Below the pieces are notes generated by a model. It saw only the letters and a list, made by a program, of their open reading frames with translations, was not told the DNA's origin and did no database searches. Source: Thermoplasmatales archaeon (GTDB lineage Archaea > Thermoplasmatota > E2 > UBA202 > DSCA01). From it: a stretch of DNA of 9,766 bases. Positions 1-5,644 of this stretch are shown here, one piece after another. Position numbers and translations under genes: made by a program. Numbering within the stretch: position 1 is the stretch's first letter; every line of letters starts with the position of its first letter. The stretch spans positions 1 to 9,766 of the forward strand of contig DSCA01000193.1 of NCBI GenBank assembly GCA_011049295.1, read 5' to 3'.

Positions 1-101
1 AGATTACTGAGGGAATTGTAAAAAGAATAGGAAACGGAGCAATGGTACTGTCTTCTAAAAAACATATTGGAAAAAAGGTATATGTGTTAGTGAGAAAATA
101 A
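1..101 (+). CDS. C-terminal fragment of a DUF2080-type transposon-associated protein
   Basis: The reading frame is open from base 3 to a TAA at 99-101 and gives 32 residues; the start lies outside the window. The fragment holds the core GNGAMV, then KKHIGKKVYVLV, which matches my recollection of the small (about 60-70 aa) archaeal DUF2080 proteins, with a GNGA.V segment followed by a GK.V.V.. tail. Proteins of this family are usually encoded beside transposases and have no established biochemical role. The compact beta-rich, lysine-rich sequence would suit nucleic-acid binding, but that is inference. Codon choice (AAA, ATA, GTA, TTA, TCT) is AT-rich, in sharp contrast to the GC-rich genes from about 170 onward, which supports recent acquisition. 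The assignment rests on motif recognition over a short fragment. Confidence 0.6.
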   Translation, partial: ITEGIVKRIGNGAMVLSSKKHIGKKVYVLVRK

Positions 102-120
102 GCTAATCATGCCACACAGC

Positions 121-140
121 AAAAATTTATAAAAATTTAC
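121..140 (+). promoter_or_regulatory. TATA-box promoter for the small gene at 169-372
   Basis: An A/T-only stretch contains TTTATAAAAA at 126-135. An archaeal TATA box centred near 131 would place transcription start near 157, just before the ATG at 169. The stretch is also a 10-base tandem near-duplication (AAAAATTTAT then AAAAATTTAC). The assignment is from spacing and composition only. Confidence 0.5.
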
Positions 141-168
141 ATAGGGGCAGATGCTAAGGGCATGGACG

Positions 169-372
169 ATGATTAGCGCCCGGACATTTGCCCGATCCCT
201 GCTGGTTCTGGCCCAGGTATGCGCCCGCGACCCTGAGCAGGTGGACCCCCGCATTCTGGCTAAATTGCAGGAGTTCGGCTACATTGACGAGAAGGGGCGG
301 CTGACCCCATTTGGGAGAAAAATCGTGGCCTACATCGTCACCCATCGAAGGGAGATGTTCGAAGGTCTGTAA
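169..372 (+). CDS. Small protein of unknown function, possibly winged-helix-like
   Basis: This encodes 67 residues from the ATG at 169. An in-frame ATG at 151 would add six residues (MLRAWT), but it lies about 20 bases from the centre of the TATA box and so probably before the transcription start; I therefore prefer 169. I do not recognise a family. The first 20 residues form a mildly hydrophobic helix (FARSLLVLAQVC). The remainder, RILAKLQEFGYIDEKGRL then TPFGRKIVAYIV, has the helix, glycine turn and 'LT..G' pattern often seen in winged-helix or MarR-like DNA-binding domains, though it is too short for a complete one. There is no signal peptide and no cysteine cluster. It sits between a mobile-element edge and the convergent uracil-DNA glycosylase, with eight bases between the two stop codons. 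Coding potential is supported by GC-rich codons and the upstream promoter. Confidence 0.6.
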   Translation: MISARTFARSLLVLAQVCARDPEQVDPRILAKLQEFGYIDEKGRLTPFGRKIVAYIVTHRREMFEGL

Positions 373-380
373 CGCCGTCC

Positions 381-953
381 TTACCGCAGGTCTTCACTAA
401 GGCGGGCTATTTTTTTGATATCTGCCATGAACACCTCAGCCAGCGCCGGGTTGTAGATGGTGGCCGCCGGATGGTAGACGGGCACGATGACGCCGGGGGT
501 ATCCCGGACCTCGTAAGCGGTTCCATGTATCCGGGCCAGGGGCACCGGCTGGAGTCCATAGCGGGGGAATATCTCCTCGGTGGCCACCCGTCCCAGGGTG
601 CACAGTATCCGGGGCCGGATGAGGTTTATCTGGCTCTCCAGATACGGTAGGCAGGCTTCCACTTCCTCCTGACGGGGATTGCGGTTGCCGGGAGGGCGAC
701 ATTTCACCACGTTGGTGATGTACAGCTCCTCCCGTTTGAGGGCGGCAGCATGCAGCGCCTCGTCCAGTATGCGTCCCGCTTTTCCCACAAACGGCCGGCC
801 CTGGCGGTCTTCTTCCCTGCCCGGTGCCTCTCCCACCAGCATGATGGTTGCGCCGGACTGCCCATCGCCGGGGACGGCATGGATTCTGCCTCGGTGGAGA
901 GGACATCGGGTGCAGGAGGAGATGTCATCAGCTAGGGCGGACAGATCGGTCAT
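381..953 (-). CDS. udg: Family 4 (Fe-S) uracil-DNA glycosylase
   Basis: This 190-residue enzyme removes uracil from DNA to start base excision repair, which matters where cytosine deamination is frequent. Motif 1 is GEAPGREED at 41-49, followed by QGRPFVGKAG at 51-60; motif 2 is HPAA at 161-164. Four cysteines, C14, C17, C85 (in VKCRPPGNRNP) and C101, are placed as the 4Fe-4S ligands of family 4 enzymes. RIHG at 141-144 is also typical. Length matches the usual 190-210 aa. The start ATG at 953-951 overlaps the TGA of rnp4 in an ATGA, with GGAGG about six bases upstream, so the two genes are very likely cotranscribed and translationally coupled. It ends eight bases from the convergent small gene. 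Family 5 enzymes share the fold, but the GEAPG..ED motif points to family 4. Confidence 0.95.
   Translation of the reverse strand: MTDLSALADDISSCTRCPLHRGRIHAVPGDGQSGATIMLVGEAPGREEDRQGRPFVGKAGRILDEALHAAALKREELYITNVVKCRPPGNRNPRQEEVEACLPYLESQINLIRPRILCTLGRVATEEIFPRYGLQPVPLARIHGTAYEVRDTPGVIVPVYHPAATIYNPALAEVFMADIKKIARLSEDLR
410..416 (+). terminator. Possible poly-T terminator for the small gene at 169-372
   Basis: Seven consecutive T bases on the + strand lie 38 bases after the TAA at 370-372. Archaeal RNA polymerase terminates at such U-tracts. The run falls inside the end of the convergent udg gene, where the opposite strand encodes Lys-Lys, so it may be only a consequence of those codons. Confidence 0.3.
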
Positions 954-1261
954 GGCTGGCCTCCGTAGGGGATGCGGGTGATGGCCCCACAGGCGTGGCA
1001 GTGGATGGCCAGGTGGCGGCGGGTGAGGCGGACAGTGCAGTTGTTGCCGGGCTGGAGGTAGGTGTAGCAGTGTTTGCAGAAGCGGCGTTTGAAGTGACGG
1101 GGGATGCGCACCAGGTATTTCATGCCCAGTTTACGGGCGAGTTCCACGTAGCGGGTGGCCAGGTCCAGGTCTCCCTGCAGCGCCCGCTGCTCGGCCAGGT
1201 CTAAAAGACGGGCTATCCGCTCCCGGGCTATCTTTTTTCGCTGGGCTCTGTAGGACCGCAT
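950..1261 (-). CDS. rnp4: Ribonuclease P protein component 4 (Rpp21/Rnp4)
   Basis: This 103-residue protein is the archaeal homologue of human Rpp21. It binds Rpp29 and the RNase P RNA specificity domain and helps remove 5' leaders from precursor tRNAs. Two N-terminal helices rich in Arg and Lys (about residues 5-46, with ERIARLLDLAEQ and ATRYVELARKLG) precede a zinc ribbon with C62-x2-C65 and C88-x2-C91. The basic stretch IPRHFKRRFCKHC is typical of the family. The gene starts at ATG 1261-1259; a purine-rich GGGAG lies almost against the start, so ribosome binding may be weak or the leader short. Its last base overlap with udg is ATGA. The tight coupling of tRNA processing with uracil repair looks like a housekeeping operon. 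Confidence 0.95.
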   Translation of the reverse strand: MRSYRAQRKKIARERIARLLDLAEQRALQGDLDLATRYVELARKLGMKYLVRIPRHFKRRFCKHCYTYLQPGNNCTVRLTRRHLAIHCHACGAITRIPYGGQP

Positions 1262-1286
1262 GCTCCCTTCAAATGGTGAGGGAGAA

Positions 1287-1364
1287 TCAGGCGTCCAATT
1301 TAATTTTTTGGGTATACTCCCATTTGTCGGTGGATACCCGTATCCACGTGTACTTTTTCAGCAT
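1287..1364 (-). CDS. Possible 25-codon small ORF with strong Shine-Dalgarno sequence
   Basis: On the minus strand an ATG at 1364-1362 is preceded by GGGGAGGA, with six bases between GGAGG and the start; this is one of the best ribosome-binding sites in the window. The frame runs 25 codons to a TGA at 1289-1287. The peptide is MLKKYTWIRV then STDKWEYTQKIKLDA: basic, with two Trp and two Tyr, no hydrophobic membrane segment and no cysteine. It lies between nfeD (stop 42 bases upstream) and rnp4 (start 25 bases downstream) on the same strand. It could be a real small protein, a translated leader that influences rnp4-udg, or a decayed gene. I recognise no family, and codon evidence is slight at this length; the case rests on the ribosome-binding site and its position. 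Confidence 0.4.
   Translation of the reverse strand: MLKKYTWIRVSTDKWEYTQKIKLDA
1298..1311 (-). promoter_or_regulatory. Possible TATA box for rnp4-udg
   Basis: The minus strand reads CAAAAAATTAAATT, an A/T-rich element centred about 43 bases before the rnp4 start. It would give a leader of roughly 15-20 bases. It overlaps the 25-codon ORF, so the two readings compete. Support is composition and distance only. Confidence 0.3.
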
Positions 1365-1384
1365 GTCGTTCCTCCCCGAACGGT

Positions 1385-1390
1385 AAAAAA
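1385..1390 (-). terminator. Possible poly-T terminator after nfeD
   Basis: The minus strand has a run of six T bases (CCATTTTTTACCG) beginning 16 bases past the nfeD stop codon. This short U-tract could end some transcripts before the small ORF, rnp4 and udg. No stable hairpin precedes it, as expected for archaea. Confidence 0.35.
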
Positions 1391-1405
1391 TGGTTCTGCT
1401 GGTAT

Positions 1406-2731
1406 TTACGTTTTACGCTTTTTTTCCACCTGGAGCAGCATCCGGTGTTTCCCGGTGACCACCACTTCTTCTCCTGACGAAACCGGCTCCTCGGCCTCCG
1501 CCTCCCAGATTTTTCCCCGTACCTTTACCTGTCCCCGCGGGGCGAGGTCGGTCATGGCCACTCCCCCCAGCCCCACAAATTCCTCGTCGCCGAGTTTGGG
1601 CTGGGCGCGCTTGGCCTTCAGCGAGGCGGCCAGGGCGTAGGCAAAGAAGGCCCCGATGGCAAGGGCCACCACCAGGCTGGCAATGCGGAAGGACGTAAAC
1701 CAATCGGTGGGCATCTCATATATAGCATCGGATGCCGGTATTAAAACAATGCCAAAGACCAGGGCGATGACCCCGGCCGTCGTCCAGAACCCAAAGGTGG
1801 GAGTGGAGGCCTCCACGATGAACAGAACCAGGGCCATGGCGACCAGTATCACACCGGCCGCGTTCACTCCGATAAAGGACAGCCCGTACAGCCCCAGAAT
1901 GATGCAGATGGCCCCCACCGTCTCCGGCAGATGGAAGCCGGGAGTGAGAAAGCCAAACAGCAGGCCCAGCAGGCCGATGGTCAGCAGCAGGGAGGCAATC
2001 TGGGGGTCGGTCAGATGGTTGATGACCACGTCCCGGACACCCCATTTTATATGCACCACCCGTGCCCCCTCCAGGTCCAGGGTGAGGTTTTCTCGTCCCG
2101 CTACCGAGCCCCGGATGGGCATACCATGGGCCAGGGCCAGCAACTCGGTGAGGTTGCCGGCCACCAGCTCCACCATGCCCCCGGCCAGCGCCTCCTCCGG
2201 GCCCCAGGCCAGGTTGTCGATTACCAGCAGCCGGGCAGCCGCGGCGTTGCGCCCATGGCTCTCGGCCAGGCTGGCAATGTAGGAGGCGTAGGCATTTATT
2301 TCTTTGTCCGAGGCTTTTTCTGCGGTGCCCGTCGCCGGGTTCACCACCCGGGGCTGACAGGCGCCCATGGAGGTGGCAGGGGCCATGGCCGCCAGATGCG
2401 CGGACAGCAGAATGAAGGTTCCGGCGGAAAAGGCATAGGAGCCCGGGGGAGCTATGTACACAATCACCGGCAGGGGTGCGTTTTCTATGTCTCGGATGAT
2501 GGCCTTCATGGCCGTGGACAGACCGCCGGCTGTGTCCAGCATGACCACCAGGGCCCGTGCGTCCTCTTTTTCGGCCCGGTCGATGGCCCGGGCGAAGCGG
2601 TTGGCAGCGCCCTCGGCAATCAGACCATCGATTTCCGCCACGTAGACCTTTTTGTCCCCGTCGCTACCCTGAGAAATGGGAATGAGACCCAGCAGAAAAA
2701 TGATGAGCAGGAGAGCCAGGATGCGCTTCAC
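1406..2731 (-). CDS. NfeD-type membrane-bound serine protease (ClpP/SppA class)
   Basis: This 441-residue protein starts at a GTG. Residues 1-22 are a signal peptide or first membrane helix (ILALLLIIFLLGLI). A ClpP-class protease domain follows (about 28-230): LDTAGG at 65-70, the nucleophile S102 in FSAGTF, MAPATSMGAC at 116-125, and K143 placed exactly 41 residues after S102, the spacing of the Ser-Lys dyad (Ser97/Lys138) of Pyrococcus PH1510. Four or five membrane helices span about 245-370, and a cytoplasmic NfeD OB-fold domain occupies about 380-441 (ends in VTGKHRMLLQVEKKRK). Such proteases act at the membrane, often on stomatin-like proteins, but no stomatin gene is next to it here. 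The usual LDTPGG reads LDTAGG. It lies 78 bases after aCPSF1 and may have its own promoter. Confidence 0.93.
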   Translation of the reverse strand: MKRILALLLIIFLLGLIPISQGSDGDKKVYVAEIDGLIAEGAANRFARAIDRAEKEDARALVVMLDTAGGLSTAMKAIIRDIENAPLPVIVYIAPPGSYAFSAGTFILLSAHLAAMAPATSMGACQPRVVNPATGTAEKASDKEINAYASYIASLAESHGRNAAAARLLVIDNLAWGPEEALAGGMVELVAGNLTELLALAHGMPIRGSVAGRENLTLDLEGARVVHIKWGVRDVVINHLTDPQIASLLLTIGLLGLLFGFLTPGFHLPETVGAICIILGLYGLSFIGVNAAGVILVAMALVLFIVEASTPTFGFWTTAGVIALVFGIVLIPASDAIYEMPTDWFTSFRIASLVVALAIGAFFAYALAASLKAKRAQPKLGDEEFVGLGGVAMTDLAPRGQVKVRGKIWEAEAEEPVSSGEEVVVTGKHRMLLQVEKKRKT

Positions 2732-2747
2732 AGATTTATATGAGGTG

Positions 2748-2760
2748 CTCCTATAAGTAG
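2748..2760 (-). promoter_or_regulatory. Weak TATA-like promoter for nfeD
   Basis: The minus strand reads CTACTTATAGGAG, with TTATAG about 20-25 bases before the GTG start of nfeD. This spacing would give a leaderless or nearly leaderless mRNA. GGAG about 17 bases before the GTG is too far to act as a Shine-Dalgarno sequence. Read-through from aCPSF1 is the alternative. Confidence 0.35.
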
Positions 2761-2809
2761 ATGATTGTAATAGTGGCTCTCGTCGTCTGGGGAATGGATG
2801 CAGAGGAGA

Positions 2810-4708
2810 TTAGCGGAACCGGATGGTTTCCATGTTTTTGAGGGCCAGGGTCTTGATGTGGTATTTTTTGTAGATGGTGGAGGCAAAGTCCAGGCATTTG
2901 GATTCCTCGCCGTGGTTGACGATGATGCGCCGGGGCTTGGGATTGACGTTGCGCACATAGTTCATGAGCTGCGTTCTATCCGAGTGGCCGGAGAAGCCCT
3001 CGCAGATCTCCACGTTCATCCGCAGGTCGATGGTGGTGTTCTGTACGGCAACCTGCTTCCAGCCCTTCTGGATTTTGTTCCCCAGGGTGCCCTCTGCCTG
3101 ATAGCCCACGAAGACGAGGGTGTTCAACTCGTCGTCGCCCCACTTCTTGAGGTATTCTATGACCGGGCCGCCGTTCATCATGCCGCTGGTGGCCAGCACC
3201 ACTGCCGGCTTGTTGCTGCCCAGAATATCCTCCCGCTTTTCAAAGCTGTCCACCCGCTCAAACATGGGGGCCATAAGGGGGTTTTCGCCCTCCTGGAAGA
3301 TTTGCTGGCGCAGGTTGTTGTTCAGATATTCGGGATACACGGTGTGGATGGCGGTAGCCTCCCAGATCATGCCGTCCAGGTATACGGGAACCTCCGGAAT
3401 GTCCTTGTCCCGCATCAACTGCTCCAGCACAATCATCACCTCCTGGGAGCGGCCGATGGCAAACACCGGGATCAGCACCTTCCCTCCCCGTTTGACGGTG
3501 GAGGCCACGATGTCCTGCATCTTTTCGATGGCCCTCTTGCGGTTGGGCTGCACGTCCTTGCTCCCGCCGTAGGTGGACTCCAGAATCAGCGCCTCCAGCC
3601 GGGGAAAGTGGGTGGCGGCCGGGCTGAACAGCAGTGTCTGCTCGTACTTGAGGTCGCCGGAAAAGGCGATATTGTACAGGCCGTCGCCGATGTGGAAGTG
3701 GCAGATGGACGAGCCCAGAATGTGTCCCGCCCGGTGCATGGTGAGCCGGATGTCGGGGGAGATGTCCGTGGTGTCTCCATAGTTGAGGGGGATGGTGTGT
3801 TTGATTTCCTCCCGGATGTGGTCGGAGAGATAGGGGGGCCGGCGGGCGTTTTCCGCTGCCACCTTGATGTAGTCCATCTGCATAAGGACCATCACGTCCC
3901 GGGTGGGGTAGGTGCAGTACACCGGCCCGTCGTAGCCGTACTTGAACAGCAGGGGAACCAGACCGGCATGGTCCAGATGAGCGTGGGTGACCACCACCCC
4001 GTCCAGGGATTCCAGGGGGAGCACCTCCGGCAAATGGAGGTAGGGGGAGCCGTTGTCCGAGCTGGAGACATCCACTCCGCAGTCAATCAGAATCTTGCTG
4101 TCCTGGGTGTTGAGCATGGTACAGGACCGCCCCACCTCCCGGTAGCCGCCCAAGGAGGTCATGCGCACCCATTTTTCTCCCTCGGAAACCCCGCGGTGGA
4201 GGCGGCGGCCCAGGCGGCGCAGGAACTCCTTGCGTCCGTCGGCCTCCTGCCGGATGTAGCCCCGTATTTCCTGCACCGTCTTGGAGGGCATGGGCGGGGT
4301 GCGAATCACCTTGGGCGTCCAGCCGATGGCTTTCTTGATGCCATTGAGCAGGGCGCCGTGCTTGCCGATGGCCACGCCCGGCTTGCCCACCTCGATGGTC
4401 ACCTCGCCCACGTCGGGCTCAAAATAGGTGTTGGCTATCTCCGCCTCCCCGGGAATGATTTCGTGTATTTTTTGCTCCGCTGTCTCGATGTCTTCCAGCA
4501 CCGAGGGGTCGGGCCGCACCACGATGCGCTTCTGCAGCTTTTTGGCCATCTGGCGTACCAGCTCGTTCTGCTCTGCAAACTTGTCCGGGTCCTTGGTGTA
4601 AATGACCAGTTGGGCCCCTTCAAAGTCTATGTCGGTGACCCGGATGGAGGCAGGCAAAATTTTCTTTGCTTCCTGCCGGATTTCTTGCAGGATGTCTTCA
4701 GCTGCCAT
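2810..4708 (-). CDS. aCPSF1 / FttA, KH-domain beta-CASP ribonuclease (transcription termination)
   Basis: This 632-residue protein is the archaeal homologue of CPSF73, which cleaves nascent RNA at U-rich 3' ends and drives transcription termination in archaea. Two N-terminal KH domains (about 1-70 and 75-145) include a GKHG loop at 115-118. The metallo-beta-lactamase core carries THAHLDHAG (H242, H244, D246, H247), H329 in HRAGHILGS, D352 in FSGD and the ESTYGG motif at 377-382. The beta-CASP insert (about 395-515) contains IPVFAIGRSQE and ATSGMMNGGP. H575 in GFSGHSD and H599 in VNHGEE complete the zinc ligands. The C-terminus METIRFR matches the family's conserved dimerisation tail. Length is that of complete family members (about 635 aa). 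It starts 13 bases after psmB, so cotranscription is likely; no strong ribosome-binding site is visible. Confidence 0.96.
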   Translation of the reverse strand: MAAEDILQEIRQEAKKILPASIRVTDIDFEGAQLVIYTKDPDKFAEQNELVRQMAKKLQKRIVVRPDPSVLEDIETAEQKIHEIIPGEAEIANTYFEPDVGEVTIEVGKPGVAIGKHGALLNGIKKAIGWTPKVIRTPPMPSKTVQEIRGYIRQEADGRKEFLRRLGRRLHRGVSEGEKWVRMTSLGGYREVGRSCTMLNTQDSKILIDCGVDVSSSDNGSPYLHLPEVLPLESLDGVVVTHAHLDHAGLVPLLFKYGYDGPVYCTYPTRDVMVLMQMDYIKVAAENARRPPYLSDHIREEIKHTIPLNYGDTTDISPDIRLTMHRAGHILGSSICHFHIGDGLYNIAFSGDLKYEQTLLFSPAATHFPRLEALILESTYGGSKDVQPNRKRAIEKMQDIVASTVKRGGKVLIPVFAIGRSQEVMIVLEQLMRDKDIPEVPVYLDGMIWEATAIHTVYPEYLNNNLRQQIFQEGENPLMAPMFERVDSFEKREDILGSNKPAVVLATSGMMNGGPVIEYLKKWGDDELNTLVFVGYQAEGTLGNKIQKGWKQVAVQNTTIDLRMNVEICEGFSGHSDRTQLMNYVRNVNPKPRRIIVNHGEESKCLDFASTIYKKYHIKTLALKNMETIRFR

Positions 4709-4721
4709 GACTAGGATGTTC

Positions 4722-5351
4722 TCAATTTATCTCGAGAGCTTTTTTCCGCTTCTCGATTTCGTCTTGCGGGATTTCGCGGTACTCGCCGGGCTTGATGACG
4801 GCCACGTCCATGCCGTTGCCCGAGGCGGCATCCCGTTTGATGGCTGCGGACAGGGCACGGATGGCCAGGTCCACGCCGTCACCGGTCGCCATATCCTCCT
4901 TGTAGTGGTCCTCCAGCACCCCGAACACGTAGGGGGAGCCGGAGCCGGTGGTGGTGTAGGTGTCCTCTATGGCCCCGCCGGCCGCATCGATGGAAAACAC
5001 GTGTGGACCGCTGGCGTCCACCCCGCCCACAATCAACTGCACGTAAAACGGGGCGAACTTGCGCTGGTTCAATATGTTTCCCATGAGGGTGGCCGCTCCT
5101 TTCACCGGCATGCTCGCTTCTCGCTGCAACTTGTATAACTCTGATTCTACCTTAAGGTAGCGGGCCAGCATCTGTGCATCGCCTACCAGGCCGGCCGTGG
5201 TCAGCACCAGGTGGTCGTCTATTTTGAATATCTTCTTGGCTGCCTTGTGGGCAATCATGGTACCCATGGTCGCCCGGTGCTCAGCGGCAACCACCACGCC
5301 GTCCTGGCACACCAAACCCAGTGTGGTTGTGCCCTTTTTATTGTGTTCCAT
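4722..5351 (-). CDS. psmB: 20S proteasome beta subunit
   Basis: This encodes 209 residues and is the catalytic subunit of the archaeal 20S proteasome, which degrades unfolded proteins fed by ATPases such as PAN. The chosen start gives propeptide MEHNKKG, cleaved before TTTLG to expose catalytic Thr1 (residue 8). In mature numbering E17 (AAEHRAT) and K33 (AHKAAKK) are in place, as are GSGSP and the DAASG.G.DVAVI segment. The order and spacing match Thermoplasma PsmB closely. An upstream in-frame ATG at 5393 would add 14 hydrophobic residues; I reject it because the TATA box (about 5392-5403) lies on top of it and because GGGACGTGA, a partial Shine-Dalgarno sequence, precedes the ATG at 5351. 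No alpha subunit gene is in the window. It heads the psmB-aCPSF1 pair. Confidence 0.96.
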   Translation of the reverse strand: MEHNKKGTTTLGLVCQDGVVVAAEHRATMGTMIAHKAAKKIFKIDDHLVLTTAGLVGDAQMLARYLKVESELYKLQREASMPVKGAATLMGNILNQRKFAPFYVQLIVGGVDASGPHVFSIDAAGGAIEDTYTTTGSGSPYVFGVLEDHYKEDMATGDGVDLAIRALSAAIKRDAASGNGMDVAVIKPGEYREIPQDEIEKRKKALEIN

Positions 5352-5374
5352 TATATCACGTCCCAAAACAGCAA

Positions 5375-5386
5375 GACTTAATATGG
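5375..5386 (+). promoter_or_regulatory. TATA-like promoter for the DUF504 gene
   Basis: GACTTAATATGG on the + strand is centred about 30 bases before the ATG at 5411, which predicts a very short leader of a few bases. It lies inside the region between the psmB TATA box and the psmB transcription start, so the two divergent promoters overlap. Confidence 0.4.
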
Positions 5387-5391
5387 CCGTC

Positions 5392-5403
5392 ACATATATA
5401 AGA
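5392..5403 (-). promoter_or_regulatory. TATA box for psmB (and aCPSF1)
   Basis: The minus strand reads CTTATATATGTG, a good archaeal TATA box. Transcription would start near 5371-5373, giving a leader of about 20 bases that contains GGGACGTGA before the ATG at 5351. This spacing decides the psmB start. Confidence 0.6.
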
Positions 5404-5410
5404 CTTGTGC

Positions 5411-5644
5411 ATGCAGAGCGACATCCGGAAGTGGCTCAACAGGATACGATGGCATGAGGCATATGACTTCGACCGGGTACGGGTATGGTACGTCAACCGG
5501 GGAAGCCCCGGAGCGCGGGCCTGTGTATGGGGATCGGATATCATTGATCTGGAGTCTCACTTTGTGCTGACCAAGCAGGGGGCCATACCCTACCACCGCA
5601 TCCTGCGCATCCAGTACGCGGGCCGGACAATTTTTCCCGATTAG
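5411..5644 (+). CDS. DUF504 / MJ1316 family protein (predicted RNA cyclic-end recognition)
   Basis: This encodes 77 residues from the ATG at 5411; a TTG two codons earlier is less likely given the promoter spacing. The family signatures are present in order: LNRIRW at 9-14, a VRVWYVNRG strand at 23-31, GSDI at 41-44, and IPYHRI..I at 59-67 followed by a final AGRTIF. The family is a small beta-rich domain of about 75-80 aa found through archaea. Comparative genomics predicts that it recognises RNA 2',3'-cyclic phosphate ends; this is not, as far as I know, proven biochemically. The length is that of a stand-alone domain. It diverges from psmB across 59 bases, and its TAG stop overlaps the TAA of the convergent PKD gene in TTAG. 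No Shine-Dalgarno sequence is seen, consistent with a near-leaderless mRNA. Confidence 0.88.
   Translation: MQSDIRKWLNRIRWHEAYDFDRVRVWYVNRGSPGARACVWGSDIIDLESHFVLTKQGAIPYHRILRIQYAGRTIFPD

Noticed and set aside
121..140. 10-base tandem repeat as a mobile-element target duplication
   Set aside because: The copies are adjacent A/T runs forming the TATA region and do not flank an element.
2798..4714. 638-codon open frame on the + strand
   Set aside because: It lies wholly antisense to aCPSF1, whose motifs are complete. Its translation is rich in His, Gly and Val without domain sense, a product of GC-rich codons read backwards.
5352..5393. Fourteen-codon N-terminal extension of psmB from an ATG at 5393
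   Set aside because: The TATA box overlaps this start, and the shorter form gives a normal archaeal propeptide directly before Thr1.
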